Positions 13,115-24,700 of a DNA stretch of 64,000 bases are shown here, in pieces (position 1 is the first letter of the stretch; the number at the start of each line of letters is the position of its first letter). Made by a program: the position numbers and the translations under genes. Source of the stretch: Apostichopus japonicus (taxonomy: Eukaryota; Echinodermata; Holothuroidea; Aspidochirotida; Stichopodidae); NCBI RefSeq assembly GCF_037975245.1, contig NC_092561.1, forward strand, positions 7,732,001 through 7,796,000. The letters run 5' to 3'. The notes below the pieces were generated by a model, which was given only the letters and a program-made list of their open reading frames with translations, did no database searches and was not told the DNA's origin.

Positions 13115-13163
13115 GTGGGGTGGGCAGGGGTGTGGGTGGGGTGGGTGGGGTGGGTGGGGGAGG
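13115..13163 (+). other. G-quadruplex-type tract
   Basis: Nine runs of three or more G separated mostly by a single T (pattern GGGGTGGG...GGGTGGGGG). Short loops of this kind favour a stable quadruplex on the plus strand. It is followed, after a short gap, by a GC-rich repeat-like stretch (13200-13310) containing palindrome-like GGGGCCC words. Confidence 0.75.
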
Positions 13164-13488
13164 ACATAAATAACTTAACATGCATACAAATGAAGGAGTG
13201 AGCGTCTTGGCGCAAAGGCTGTATCGGGTAGGGTCCAGGGGCCCGCCTTAGGCTCCTGACGGGGTCCAGTGGCTAAGTCCCTGCGGGGTTCAGGGGGAGG
13301 ACTCACACCTAAAAATCGTCAAGTTTACTTCTGTTTGGTCCTTGAATTGATATGCCAGTCATAAATATATGTTAACAAAAGTCACATCTGACAAGTGATA
13401 AGACATAAATTAAGAAAGACATATCTATTCAGCATCTAGTTGTTACTTAGGTCCTTTATTGTGATAAATAAAATTGAAACTTAAAACA

Positions 13489-14363
13489 AACGGAAACATT
13501 CTAAAACTTTGCACCCAAGAAAAAAATCTCACCTTGTTTTCAGATATCTACAACATGCACACATATGGTAATATAAGTACATGCTTAATTCTTTGCATTT
13601 TGTTCAATCATTACTTGTCACTAATAAGTTCCCCTATGGGGATCGATTAAATAGTCCTGTAGAGACTCAACGTTTGCGTTATCTCATATATTTATTATTT
13701 ATAGTATACGCAATGTATACTTTTGATGTAAAATACCAATCATATCAGTTCAGCGTGGGTGTTCTCGTCATATCAAAGTCCAATCTCAATTTCATATAAG
13801 TTTCGTGCGTTGTTTTCATTGTAGGCTACATACGTACAATGTACAGTGTATATTATCATGTATTTCCTTCCTGGTCCGACTCGAAATAACGTAAGAAAGA
13901 AAAATCTGGCTAGGTTAATAACTTGATGCAAGAGTACTGGAAAAGGTAAACATTAAAGTAAGGTACGGTAAGTCTTAGAAATGCATAACGGTTATAATTT
14001 CAAAAATGTCTCCTTAGTTCATCAGTATTTTGATATACCATTAAGAGGGATAAAATAGAGCAAAATTGCAATAGTGATTAGTATTATCGTTAATTTTGTA
14101 TATCTATTGCCGTTGTTATATCACTAAGCTAAACAATCAGAACAGAACAGATATCTAGGTCATAGCCATGATACCGAATTCACTAAACCCTGAAGTTATA
14201 AACTGACTGATTGAGTAAACTTCGAATCATCATGTATTGTCATTGCAAGTCAACTGTTTAAACATAAAAAGGTAAACATTCTTAAACTTTGCATGCAAGA
14301 AAAAAATCACCTTGTTATACAGATGTCTGCAACATGCAAACATATGGTATCAGAAGTACATTT
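13489..14363 (+). repeat. Two direct copies of an about 95-bp segment
   Basis: 13489-13582 and 14266-14363 align: both contain an 'aaacattct-aaactttgca' segment, then 'caagaaaaaaat', 'caccttgtt', 'caacatgca-acatatggta' and 'agtacat'. The second copy ends just before copy B begins at 14382, so it may mark an older boundary of the duplicated unit. The rest of 13320-14381 holds no gene that I can see. Confidence 0.75.
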
Positions 14364-15806
14364 AAGATCATTGTTGGTTACATCACCGGAAATGGCACTT
14401 CCCAGGCCTTGTAAGTTGCATCTGAAATTCTTTATTTTGAGATCTCTTGATTGAGAATTTTACAATTACAAAAAAAAAGGTCAATTAGAAAAATTGTATT
14501 AGATGAATTGAATGAAGGACTTAAGGTTATAAGCTCTGCCTTATTCACTGTTTACACAGGTAAATGAAGATATAAAAGCACACCAGGGCTTTATTATGAA
14601 AGCTGTAGCCTGTCTGAAGTGGAGAAGCCATATGGGGAATTTAGGTGTAAATAAGTTGTTATCATTATTTCTTCTACATCCCAAGAAGGGACTTACTATA
14701 GGGGAAGGGGGGGAGATGAACTGAGTGGGTGGGCCATGTAGGGGACTGTGCCTCAGTAATCTTAGTTAAAACATTGGGGTACTGATTTAGGAGCTAACAT
14801 TGAAACTGATAGGCCAACATAAAAGTGCATATAGACGTAATGAATATATCCATGAGCCATAGTTTAGTAATAAAGTTCTACACTGTTCACGATAAAATCT
14901 TAGGAGTTCTCTACGTGTATAGTTATTCTAAAAAAAATGATCAGTTATAATTAACCTTGTGTTTTATTGTTTGGAACGCCATTCCTACAATACGTGCCTA
15001 GGAACTTGAGGTTGCACTGCACTAAGCTGACTAATGAAATCAGAAGAAATGATATGAACATTAAGTGAAATAGTGCTTACTGCCTAAGCATTCATATTAT
15101 CTTAATCAAAATATAATTTACATATAGTGTTATATTACTTATACTGTACGTGACAAACAACATAATATAAAATATAAAAAATAATAAACTAGAATGGAGA
15201 TTAGCGAATGCTGCAGGCTTTCATTATCTCCTGGCTCAGCATATAGCCTCACCGGTGTATGGGCCCGGTTCCTCAGTTAATTTACGCTATAAATGAAATC
15301 TGTCATTCTTATATCTTCAACCCAGTTAAAGTTCTAATTTCATTGGGGGTTGATCAAATGAGAATAAAACATTAATAACCAATTATCTCATAGCACAATG
15401 TTTTCAGAGCTCCTTTTATGAGATACACGAGTCATTATGAGCCTGATAATGGGCTAGTGCTTACAGGAGCCAGCCACTAAACCTGGGTGGGGAAATTTGA
15501 TATTATTTCTTCCACCTTTCAGAAAGAGGAATGTGTCCCCATGCCCCCCCCCTCCCTGCCGTGATTGATGCCCCTACTTGTACAGACAAACGTTTATACC
15601 TAAGATTGCACCAGTTGACGCTTACAAAACATAAGATTCTCGGTGTGGACTCCTACATCCCGACAAAGTGTCTACTACAATGACCCAAGTGCAGCCCCCC
15701 CCCTTCTCCCCTACTTAAAATCTATCATTCTCCTCTGGCCCATCAACACAATTTTTAACGCCATACCTTAATCAATTGGGGGAGTTGAATTTGCCCCCTC
15801 CATACC

Positions 15807-15890
15807 TCCACTCTGTTAAGCTGCTCATGCCACTGAGTGACTCTTTGTGGTTTTATGATGTTGAAGGCTTGGTTACTTTGCAATAGTGAT
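15807..15890. other. 84-bp segment present only in copy B
   Basis: Copy A joins 'ctccatacc' directly to 'ggcgtgtgtgtg' near 2138. Copy B has 84 extra bases between these words, and they carry no recognisable terminal repeats. The segment is followed by a 17-G homopolymer (B) against 11 Gs (A). This looks like a deletion in A, or a slippage-related change beside the G run. Confidence 0.7.
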
Positions 15891-16616
15891 GGCGTGTGTG
15901 TGTTCGCGGGGGGGGGGGGGGGGGCGCCTGTGTTTGTGATGGCTAGAAGCACTAGTTGAGTCAATGTCGTGCTTGGTACAGTAGGTAGATGCCCCGTGTT
16001 GGCTAAATGTGCTCTATTGTTTGTGCTTCCCATTTCATGCATATTGATGAGTGGGCGGGGTAAACGTACAATTCATATAATGGCAATATCTTTTCAAACC
16101 TATGTCTGATTTAGTTCGTACTTGGTATGGTGATGTAACTATATAGTAAGTATATGCTCTTTGCAACAACTTTGACCTTGTTAATATTCATGATTTGGTG
16201 GGGCTTATTGGGAAATAGTCAAAAACAGCTTGAAAACACATATATCTCATCAACCACAAGTTGAATAAATGTCATACTTGGTAAATGCCTCATGATTGAA
16301 ATTGGTAGAGGTCAAAAGAGGTCAACAGGTAACAAAGTTCCAGCACTATCAAAGTCAGTGTGGTTGTGTTTGCCATCAGCAATGTCCGAACAGTTCCATT
16401 ATGCCAGTGATCGAGTTGCACCAATATCTCGATTTCTGTGTTTATAGGGCAAAGAAATACCCGTCATACCGTAGGTTACAAAGAACAGCTTTTAAATTCA
16501 GTTCATTGAAGGTCTTGCTACTTAATTTGCTTGCTCTCAATTTTTTAATCCAAATAATGATAGTAATAAACACTTATCATCATACTTTTCTTTACAGATT
16601 AAATTTCGCGACAAAA

Positions 16617-19418
16617 ATGGCCTGCCCATCGCCTTGGAAAGACATCGAAGATAAATTCTTTGAATGTTCAATTTGTTTGGATCTGTTTAAAGAACCGAAA
16701 CTTTTACCGTGTCTACATAGATTTTGTAAACCATGTCTAGAACCTATACTAGAAAGACAGGTTGGGACATTTGAATGTCCTCTTTGTAAAGATGTCTATA
16801 AAATACCAAACAATAGGATAGATGGATTCAAGACTGACTTCCATATGAAAAGTATGCTGCAGTTTATTCAGCTACAGAAAACATTTGAAGATGAAGAAGT
16901 TAGGGTCTGTGTTGGCTGTTCAAAGAAGTTAAAGGTTACAGCATACTGCTTTAAGTGCAAAGATTTTCTTTGTGTCCTGTGTTATCAATTCCACTCGACC
17001 AACAAGATGGTTGCTGATCATCGGGGAAATGTATTAGCTCTGAAAGATGTTGAAGGAAAGAGTCTCACATTAGAAAAACTTGCATCATTGAAGGAAGCCC
17101 TTAGGTGCCATGTTCATACAGAATTTAAAGCTCAGTTATGTTGTTGTACTTGTGGAAATCTCCCTGTTTGTGTGACATGTACGTATGGAAAACACAAAGG
17201 TCATGACCTACAAGACGTTGCGAATGTGTCGAAAGAAGAAAGAGAGAGATTGCAGAAGAGATTGGAAGAACTTGTAAAACTGAAAGAAAATGTAACCAGC
17301 TTAACTGATAAGATAAACAAAGTAAATGCAGAACTTACATCAATCGTTGCTGATACAAAAAGGAAATGGAAAATGCAGTACGAAGATCAGACCAGGAAGT
17401 TAAAGAATAAGAAAGAGAAAGAAAAGAAAGAATTCAACAGATTCAAAGCAGTTCTTGAAGAAAGGACTCGAAAAGAATTGAAAGAATTAGAAACAGAAAT
17501 GGAAGAGAAAATTAGAAAAATAAGAGACGAGTACGACAGGATGATTAAAATTAAAATTCGGGAATCAAAAGAGGAAGAAGACACCAAACGAAATGAAATA
17601 AACAACAGAGAATTAAAGATTGACGAAACAATGAAAAATCTTGATGCAGTAATGAATGAGAGAAATAAAACAATAGAAGAACAACAACAACGCAAGCTTA
17701 GAGAAACACAAAACTTATCAGATCTTTGTAATCAATGGGTCAATAAGTTTGAAAATATGTCTACTATAGCTTCTAGTGTCCTTGAATCACATAACCACTG
17801 GACTGACGCACAGTGTATTCCTGATATAAGAGCTGCGAGCGAACCTCTTGTTGAGGATATAATGAAAGATTTTCCAGAAATGGAATCAATATCTGATATA
17901 ACAAGGGATGATTTACCAATATTGTGTATTGATAGAGTAAATATATCGGATAATGTAGAATCTGTTGTTGATATTGATGTGATCAAAGGTAAATGGTTTT
18001 GTTTAAGAGGTATAACAAGTACTGGCTCTGGTAACATCGTCATCTCTGGGAGTTTATCATCTGACCATTCATATATTAGAGTGATAAACAGACAAGGACG
18101 TCAGATTCGTCAAAACAAGATAGATAAAGTCAAAGAGAGCTCTCTTCACCCCTATCGTTACTGTGCTGCTTTATCACGTGATAAGATAGCTTCGGTGTGT
18201 CAGTCCAATCAGCTTGTTGTTTATGATATTCATGATGGGTCCTTTACCCAAAATAATATCACGTCCCTCTTTGATGACATCAAAACGATGAATATGGTGT
18301 ATGCGAGTTGTATAACTACTGATCCTACACGTGGACACATCATTGTAGGTACATCTATTGGATCGCTATTTATATTTGATGAAGAATTGAATTTCATTCG
18401 AACTCTGAAGCTGCCAGAGGTTATAAAATGCTCAAGAGATATCCTTTATCATGAAGGCGTTCTGCTGATATGCGATGAAAAGAGTAGATGTGCATACGCT
18501 GTAACCATGGATACAACTAAAACAGAGGGAGAGTTACTATACAAGCTTTCGATACCAGCTATTGACGGAGAGACTTGGTATCCTTACAGTATATGTGCAG
18601 ACAGAGCAGGTTTGGTATACATCTTGTGGTATAGTAGAACTGGAACATGTATCATCACACAGTACAGTCAGGATGGTCAGCAGTTGTTGACAACCAAACG
18701 GACAGAAGATACAGCATGGTGTATGACAACATTGATGACAGAGGAGGGAGAGAAGCTACTTGTAGCTACATTACAGTCGGGAAAGATGCTTAGTTATGGT
18801 CTGGTGAGTATATCTCAGTGTTCCATACTTTAATATGATTACTACTAGTAACATAAATGTTGTTGTCGGGATACTCTGATGTAACGACAATTAAATGGTA
18901 CATTCAGCTCTGATAATACCACCAAGGATATCATCTTCCTATATTGACTTTATGTATGCCCAAGTAGCATATAATATTTATAACTTTAAAGATAGTTTTT
19001 GCTTGAAATTAGCTCAAGTTATAGTATATAAATTAGTAGAAGTTATGTCTTAAACCCAATATACATGAAACTAAAGTGCAAAACTTGTTCACTATTTCCT
19101 TTTACGGAATTGAAGAAGAAAAATTAAGAATTCTAACGAGATAATGGTACTGTTGTTGACAAGACATCGCAATGCCAACTTAAGTTGATTAAAAAAAAGA
19201 ACATAAACAACAAAGGTTAGAAAAGGGAACATAACAGGCAAGAATGGAAAGAAGAAAAGAAAAGAAAAGAAGGGATTTGTTTGCTGAAAAAACATTACAC
19301 AAAGAATCAACATCTAACATGTCTTATTTGTTCATTCAAAAATGTGCTTCATGAGAATAGAGAACTGGATCAACGTTTGTAACTTTATAAATGTTCTTTC
19401 CAACAGACACCAGAATAA
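16617..19418 (+). CDS. TRIM-type RING/B-box E3 ubiquitin ligase, copy B
   Basis: Predicted as join(16617..18803, 19407..19418), 732 residues. Domain order is as in copy A: RING at residues 17-57 with all eight ligands kept, two B-boxes (about 98-196), a long charged coiled coil, and a C-terminal propeller-like domain. I start at the ATG after the acceptor (ends 16597) because it is conserved in both copies. An upstream in-frame ATG at 16296 exists only because copy B lost a stop, and it would translate intron sequence. The donor is GTGAGT (18804) and the acceptor 'ttctttccaacag' (ends 19406), again adding Thr-Pro-Glu. Against copy A I count about 6 replacements in the first 240 residues, about 16 in the coiled coil and about 53 in the C-terminal 300, plus small indels. 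Role: probable ubiquitin ligase; target unknown. Confidence 0.9.
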
Positions 19419-20412
19419 AGTCATCCTGGAAAACACACATGAAAGAAAGAAATATCCAGAGTACACACCAGACTGAATCGAAATATCAAAGGCTGGCTGC
19501 AGCTGATGAGGAGAGAATTATCCAAATTTGCTAAAACAAACTAGAAACTTTAAGATGAAACGGATCATGATGATTAAGATCGGTCTTCTTAGTTTATATA
19601 GTGTCATTAGAATGAATTGAAAGGTGAAAAGAATTAGACCGTCAACCCATTTAGCTTAACGGTTACTTTTTTACAACATTTAGTCGCAAAACAATGAGGT
19701 ACATTTGACGTAGACATACGTTTTACCAAAGTTGGCTGCGAAGGAATATTCATCAAAGGCGGACCGAACTTTCATATTTTCGGTGTGGTATTAATGACTT
19801 TTATGGAACTTAGATCTCGAAAATCAAGTACATTGAAACATATTTCCGTAGAACTGCTGACGTTCATGCGAATAAATATGGAGCTGGGAATGTGTCTTTA
19901 CGATTGTAGAACATGCGGGATAATTCAAATGGGTTGTAACCTTGTTTCACATCTTGTGTTTATCTGATTGACAGGTTTAAATAATTTGTTTCTACAATTC
20001 GGAAGATCATTTCAGATAGGAAAATTGTTCAGTTTTCCAGCTTGAAGAACCCAGCTTACTTTAACCGTGGCCTGGTTTCATCGCTTCTTATGATATTTGC
20101 TCGACCATAGTCTCTACTGTATAAGATCTGAAAGATTCGATTTAAGTATAATCCAAAAAGTGGAGAGGAGTTGCAAGTGATATGAAGGATAACTAGCTCG
20201 CTCCGTATTATTAGAAAATAGCAACAAACGTAATGTTGCTCTGAATTTATTAAAGATAATAATTTCGAATGAAGAACAGTCATTTACTGCCCCCAGTGCT
20301 AAATCTAGCCTGTGGGATGGCAAAAACTAGCCGAATTTGTCATGCTTTGTATTTTAAGATACAATGTAATCATATATAAAGGACTTTTTCATTACTCTGT
20401 TTTCCTATGAAT

Positions 20413-20810
20413 GCATCCATTGGATTTACAACGTCCTTGCCTGTATATAGTTTGCATCGAATATACCTTCAGCTTGATACGCATAAGTAAGAAATTTGTA
20501 TTCATTATGTTAAAAGTATTTGATTATCCAGTTTTAAAGTAATAAAGTCAGTTCCATACTCTATTTATCTTTCTCATTTTGAAAACCTAGTTGGGATATC
20601 TTGTTTTGCTTGTATTGTAATTCTACCGTATGTACCGCTTGAACGCACTGGTACTGATAGTATGGACAGTATGAATATTCTGTTTCTACCAGATAAAGCT
20701 GAGGAACTATTCATATACATGAGAACCAACCAAAGTTAAATTTATGATTATCGATTCCAGTCAATGTGATAGACGGTCATATGGAAAGCCATTTTAACTT
20801 TTAATCAGGG
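20413..20810. other. Intergenic, no gene seen
   Basis: AT-rich. The stretch 'cactggtactgatagtatgg' near 20648 resembles part of the foldback family described at 36.5, 38.4, 44.1 and 56.7 kb, but no second arm is clear. Confidence 0.4.
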
Positions 20811-21075
20811 ATTTGGGATATCTGAAATTGTTTCTTATTTTAGACATCTCAATTTTATTTCAGATTTCTAAAATTAAATTTGGGATATCTAAAAAAAAAT
20901 TTCAGGCATCTGAAATTAAATGCAAGATATGTAAAATTCTACTTCAGATATCTGAAATTGAATTCGAGATATCTGAATATAAATTTTAGATGCCTGAAAT
21001 ATAATTTCAGATATATGAAATATAATTTTAGATATCTCGTTGTCGTCCGGTATATCGAGATATCCGAAATTTAGT
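20811..21075 (+). repeat. Satellite-like array of about 21-bp self-complementary units
   Basis: About twelve imperfect units built on 'agatatctgaaatt-aattt'. The core CAGATATCTG is itself a palindrome, so each unit can pair with any other on either strand. The spacing is close to 21 bp, which makes the open frame across it read as a degenerate seven-residue repeat. I regard that frame as non-coding. Confidence 0.8.
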
Positions 21076-21133
21076 TAAATTGCTCACACTGTAATTCTTA
21101 AACTATTTATCGTCAACAATGCCATAGTCATCG

Positions 21134-21197
<64 letters not shown>

Positions 21198-21260
21198 TAA
21201 TATAAATATACATATATAAATATATAAAATATATATATATACATTATATATATATAGCCT
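21134..21260. repeat. (TA)n array
   Basis: Pure TA for about 60 bases, then interrupted TA-rich sequence. It lies about 0.5 kb upstream of the UGT start codon. Confidence 0.95.
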
Positions 21261-21742
21261 ATCTATATATAATGTAGTTTATACCTGATTACGTGACTCC
21301 TGTGACCTAAAATGTTTTCGGATAATGTATCTTATTGATTGAACGACCAAACAAATATTCAAGTTAAACATAATCTGCCATTTAACACACGAAGTGTATA
21401 TTCTGTTAAATGTCTACTTTCATTAACACACAGACCTTGAGGTAAAAAAAAAACCAGCAGTATTCACATGACACCAGCAGCGGATACACTTCAACCACTC
21501 TATATGGCACTACATCATATTTAATTATAACTGATGGCAGGTTCTTTAATATACCACTGATCTGATCCTCTCGCCCAGATCAGATTTAAATTAGCAATAG
21601 CTACGTTTAGTGATATTTGAATACTTGAGTCATGTATGAAGAAGTTTTGTTTGCACATAGCGAAAAAGTTGATAACGTCCAGGACGTTGGAAAAGTTCTT
21701 TCGTGTACCATATATGCATGCACGGCTAACTACAATCTGATC
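21261..21742. other. Upstream region of the UGT gene
   Basis: No clear TATA box or initiator can be picked out. An ATG at 21632 is in frame with the UGT start but would add 37 residues in front of the signal peptide, so I treat it as leader sequence. Confidence 0.4.
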
Positions 21743-24700
21743 ATGTCGTCGAGTATTTTATTATGTTTGTCTTTAATAGCAATGTGGGTGATGTCCGCGA
21801 GCGGTCACCAAACGGCAAATATATTGATGGTCTTTGAACAACCTGGTACAAGTCATTTCAAAAGCGCTGCGGCTGTTGCCAGAGTTCTAAGTTCACGTGG
21901 GTACAATATCACCTTCCTTCTGCCAGAGCCGTACCATACCTACCCAGCTGCATCGCAATATCGAGACATATTCTCTTTTCTTCACATTCGCAAAGGTTGT
22001 AGCCGAAAATCTTTGATCGTCGACGCCGAGCAACTGGCGCAGGACGTCACCATTGAGTCTGACTCGACTAGTTTGCTCTTTCAACTAATCAAGGCCGTCG
22101 CAGATGCTTTTCTTAAGTCATCCGAAGATCTTCTATGTGATGTAGAATTAAATGACGAAATCATGTCATCTAGGTTCGATCTGATCATGACTGACGCGAA
22201 TTTTCTCTGGCAACAGGTTTTGGTACAAAAATGCCGGACATACCTCATGGTCTAATTTCAACGACAGCAACTTCATCTTTGACAAATTCTTGGATTAGAG
22301 CGCCAAATTTACCTTCAGTTTTACCTGGCTTTATGATCAGAACCCATCATCGCAAGCCATTGTCTTTCTTTTGGAGGACTTACAACACAGTTTTTATTTA
22401 TGGAGCCGTGATATTCTTCTCGGCAGTGTTGGATCCGTTGATGGGAGTTGTGACTTCTTCTTACAGTTCATCCGTGTCTCATTATCCTACGATAACATTT
22501 GGTCTCTCCGATATCTGGTTAACCAATGCCGACTTCACCACCGACACTCCTCGGCCCTTCTTGCCAAATATGGTTTTAGTTGGCGGTCTTAACATCGAAG
22601 AACCAGAGCCACTCAGTGAGGTACATATATATATACAAAATGAAATACGATAACACTGACGAGGGTATAGGTTAATGGGGAAGGAAGTGCACTGTTATTC
22701 ACTTCTGATTTAAATGTTCTCAAATGAAAATCACATTTCTGCAATCTGTTTTCTAATAATCCCACTTCGTGAGGTTAATCCAAGCAAGTCTTATTATTAT
22801 TTTATATTGGTGTGTTTGTTTGTTTTTCTCTTTGAAAGATTTCAGATTATCTTAAGATTATCGCCTTAAATGACATGTAATTACCCATCCTTGACCTCTG
22901 TGGCTCTTCAAAACAGAAAGCCGGCCACTTTAACGCTTAATTGACTGGTTCAGTACCTGCAGGGTTTATCAGGGTGCCCTTTCACTCTACTGTGAATTGG
23001 GGACGAATGACCTAATTTCATCTCAACACCTGGTCAAAAACAAGGACAACCAACCGGGTCAAAACGGCAATATCATTGAGAATGAGAAGGCTGTGTAATT
23101 TGCATGTGAGTTTTCAGTAACTCTATATACTGTTGAGTATTGTTTGAGGTATAGAGCCTTCCCCAATCCTATAGAAACACATGTCTGTTACTGACTGACA
23201 AAGGGAACATTGGGTAATGAAATGAAAACAAATGGCTCATGATTATATAGAGGAAATGTATCGCTGGCAAAGAGCAAAAATTAGTTGCCGCATTTCTCGG
23301 CCTCACCAAAAGAAGAAGAACAGAAAAGATTGTTCGAACTTTCAGAGTTCCCGATTAGCTCAGAAAATTAATTCTTATGAAAGTATGTTGTCGTGGTTAC
23401 AGACAGATTCATACGTATTGATTATAGTTGTCCTGCAGCTGAAGATATAGTTATGACGTAATAATCACCACCACTATTGTTTCACTTAGGAATACCAAAT
23501 GATCTTCGACAAGGCTGGCGCTGAAGGTGTCCTGGTCGTATCTATGGGTACAGTAGTTGACGGAGTATCACAAGAACAAGCTGACGTCATGTCGGCAAGC
23601 TTTGCCAGACTTCCTCAACTCGTCATTTGGAAGGAACCCAACCCACCTCCTCGGGTCATTGGCAACAACACTTACCTTAAAAAATGGATTCCTCAGAAAG
23701 ATCTAGTCGGTAAGATGTCTGATTGTTCACACTTTACATTACTATCGGGGTTGTAGGTGCTGCGAATCGGGACTCGATACTCACCCAACAGACTCCTCCA
23801 TCCGTCCGTCCATCCCCATCATTTCTTTTCAGCAGCACCTGACGATCCAATCAAAGTATCTGAATATAATGTATTCATACTAAACCAAGTTGAAATGTAC
23901 CATGGAATCCCCTCTGATGTAGAAAGGTGACTCTATCACCCTTACCAAGATCCCTTCTGATGTAGAAAGGTGACTCTAGCACCCTTACCAAAGCCTCTCC
24001 AATTAGTTCACTTCACCCTGTCTGCATTTTCTTTCTTGCAATTCGGTCAACACGTTTACCCAACCCATACAGTATTATTGATAATATGATTGTAATTGAC
24101 GGAATAAAGGAATGTCCCCTAGCCCCTTGTTGATGTCACCATTTGTATCATTTGCGTGTAGGAAACTGGAAAACGTTTACAAATGCGAGCTGTTTACTTT
24201 ATTTGTTAAAGATTGACTATAGTCTAGTCAATAGCCAACGTTTTTATGAAATAACATCGAGTTATCAAGGCACGACACCACCATCGAATTGATAGCAGTC
24301 AAGTCAAAGTGCATCCATGTTCTCTTTCTTGCAAAAAGAGTCCGGAAAGCGTTTGCCTAGATATTGCCTTAGTTATTGTGAACGAAGTGTAGGAAATGTT
24401 TGGCTCGGAAGGTTTCAATGTCGTGCAATTACAGCCGTCGTAAAACCCTCGATATCTAATAAAACACACACACATACATGTTTGTATTACATTCAGACCG
24501 AGGACCCCATTGTATTTTCCATTGTTCAAATCCACGTACCCTAACCTTAACAATACCCCATACAATAGAATTCTTCCGGGGACGTGATGATTCTTTAGAA
24601 ATCACAACCGAGGACCTGGAATTTTTTTGTTCAAGTCCTCGGTCAGATAGAAAAACAAACACAAGTAAACTCGAAAAACATTTTGTCTACTGTTGAAACC

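Larger units (their letters stand above)
14382..20412 (+). repeat. Duplicated block, copy B
   Basis: Second copy of the block at the left edge of the window, in the same orientation, about 14.4 kb downstream. The whole TRIM gene, both introns and flanking intergenic DNA are shared. It lacks the hAT and foldback insertions of copy A and has an extra 84 bp at 15807-15890. Homology ends near 20410, shortly after 'tgttttcctatgaa'. Apart from the TRIM gene I see nothing coding in the block. Confidence 0.93.

Noticed and set aside
16296-16616. 107-codon N-terminal extension of TRIM copy B
   Set aside because: It reads through the probable leader intron, the matching frame in copy A is stopped, and the RING domain starts right after the downstream ATG as usual for TRIMs.
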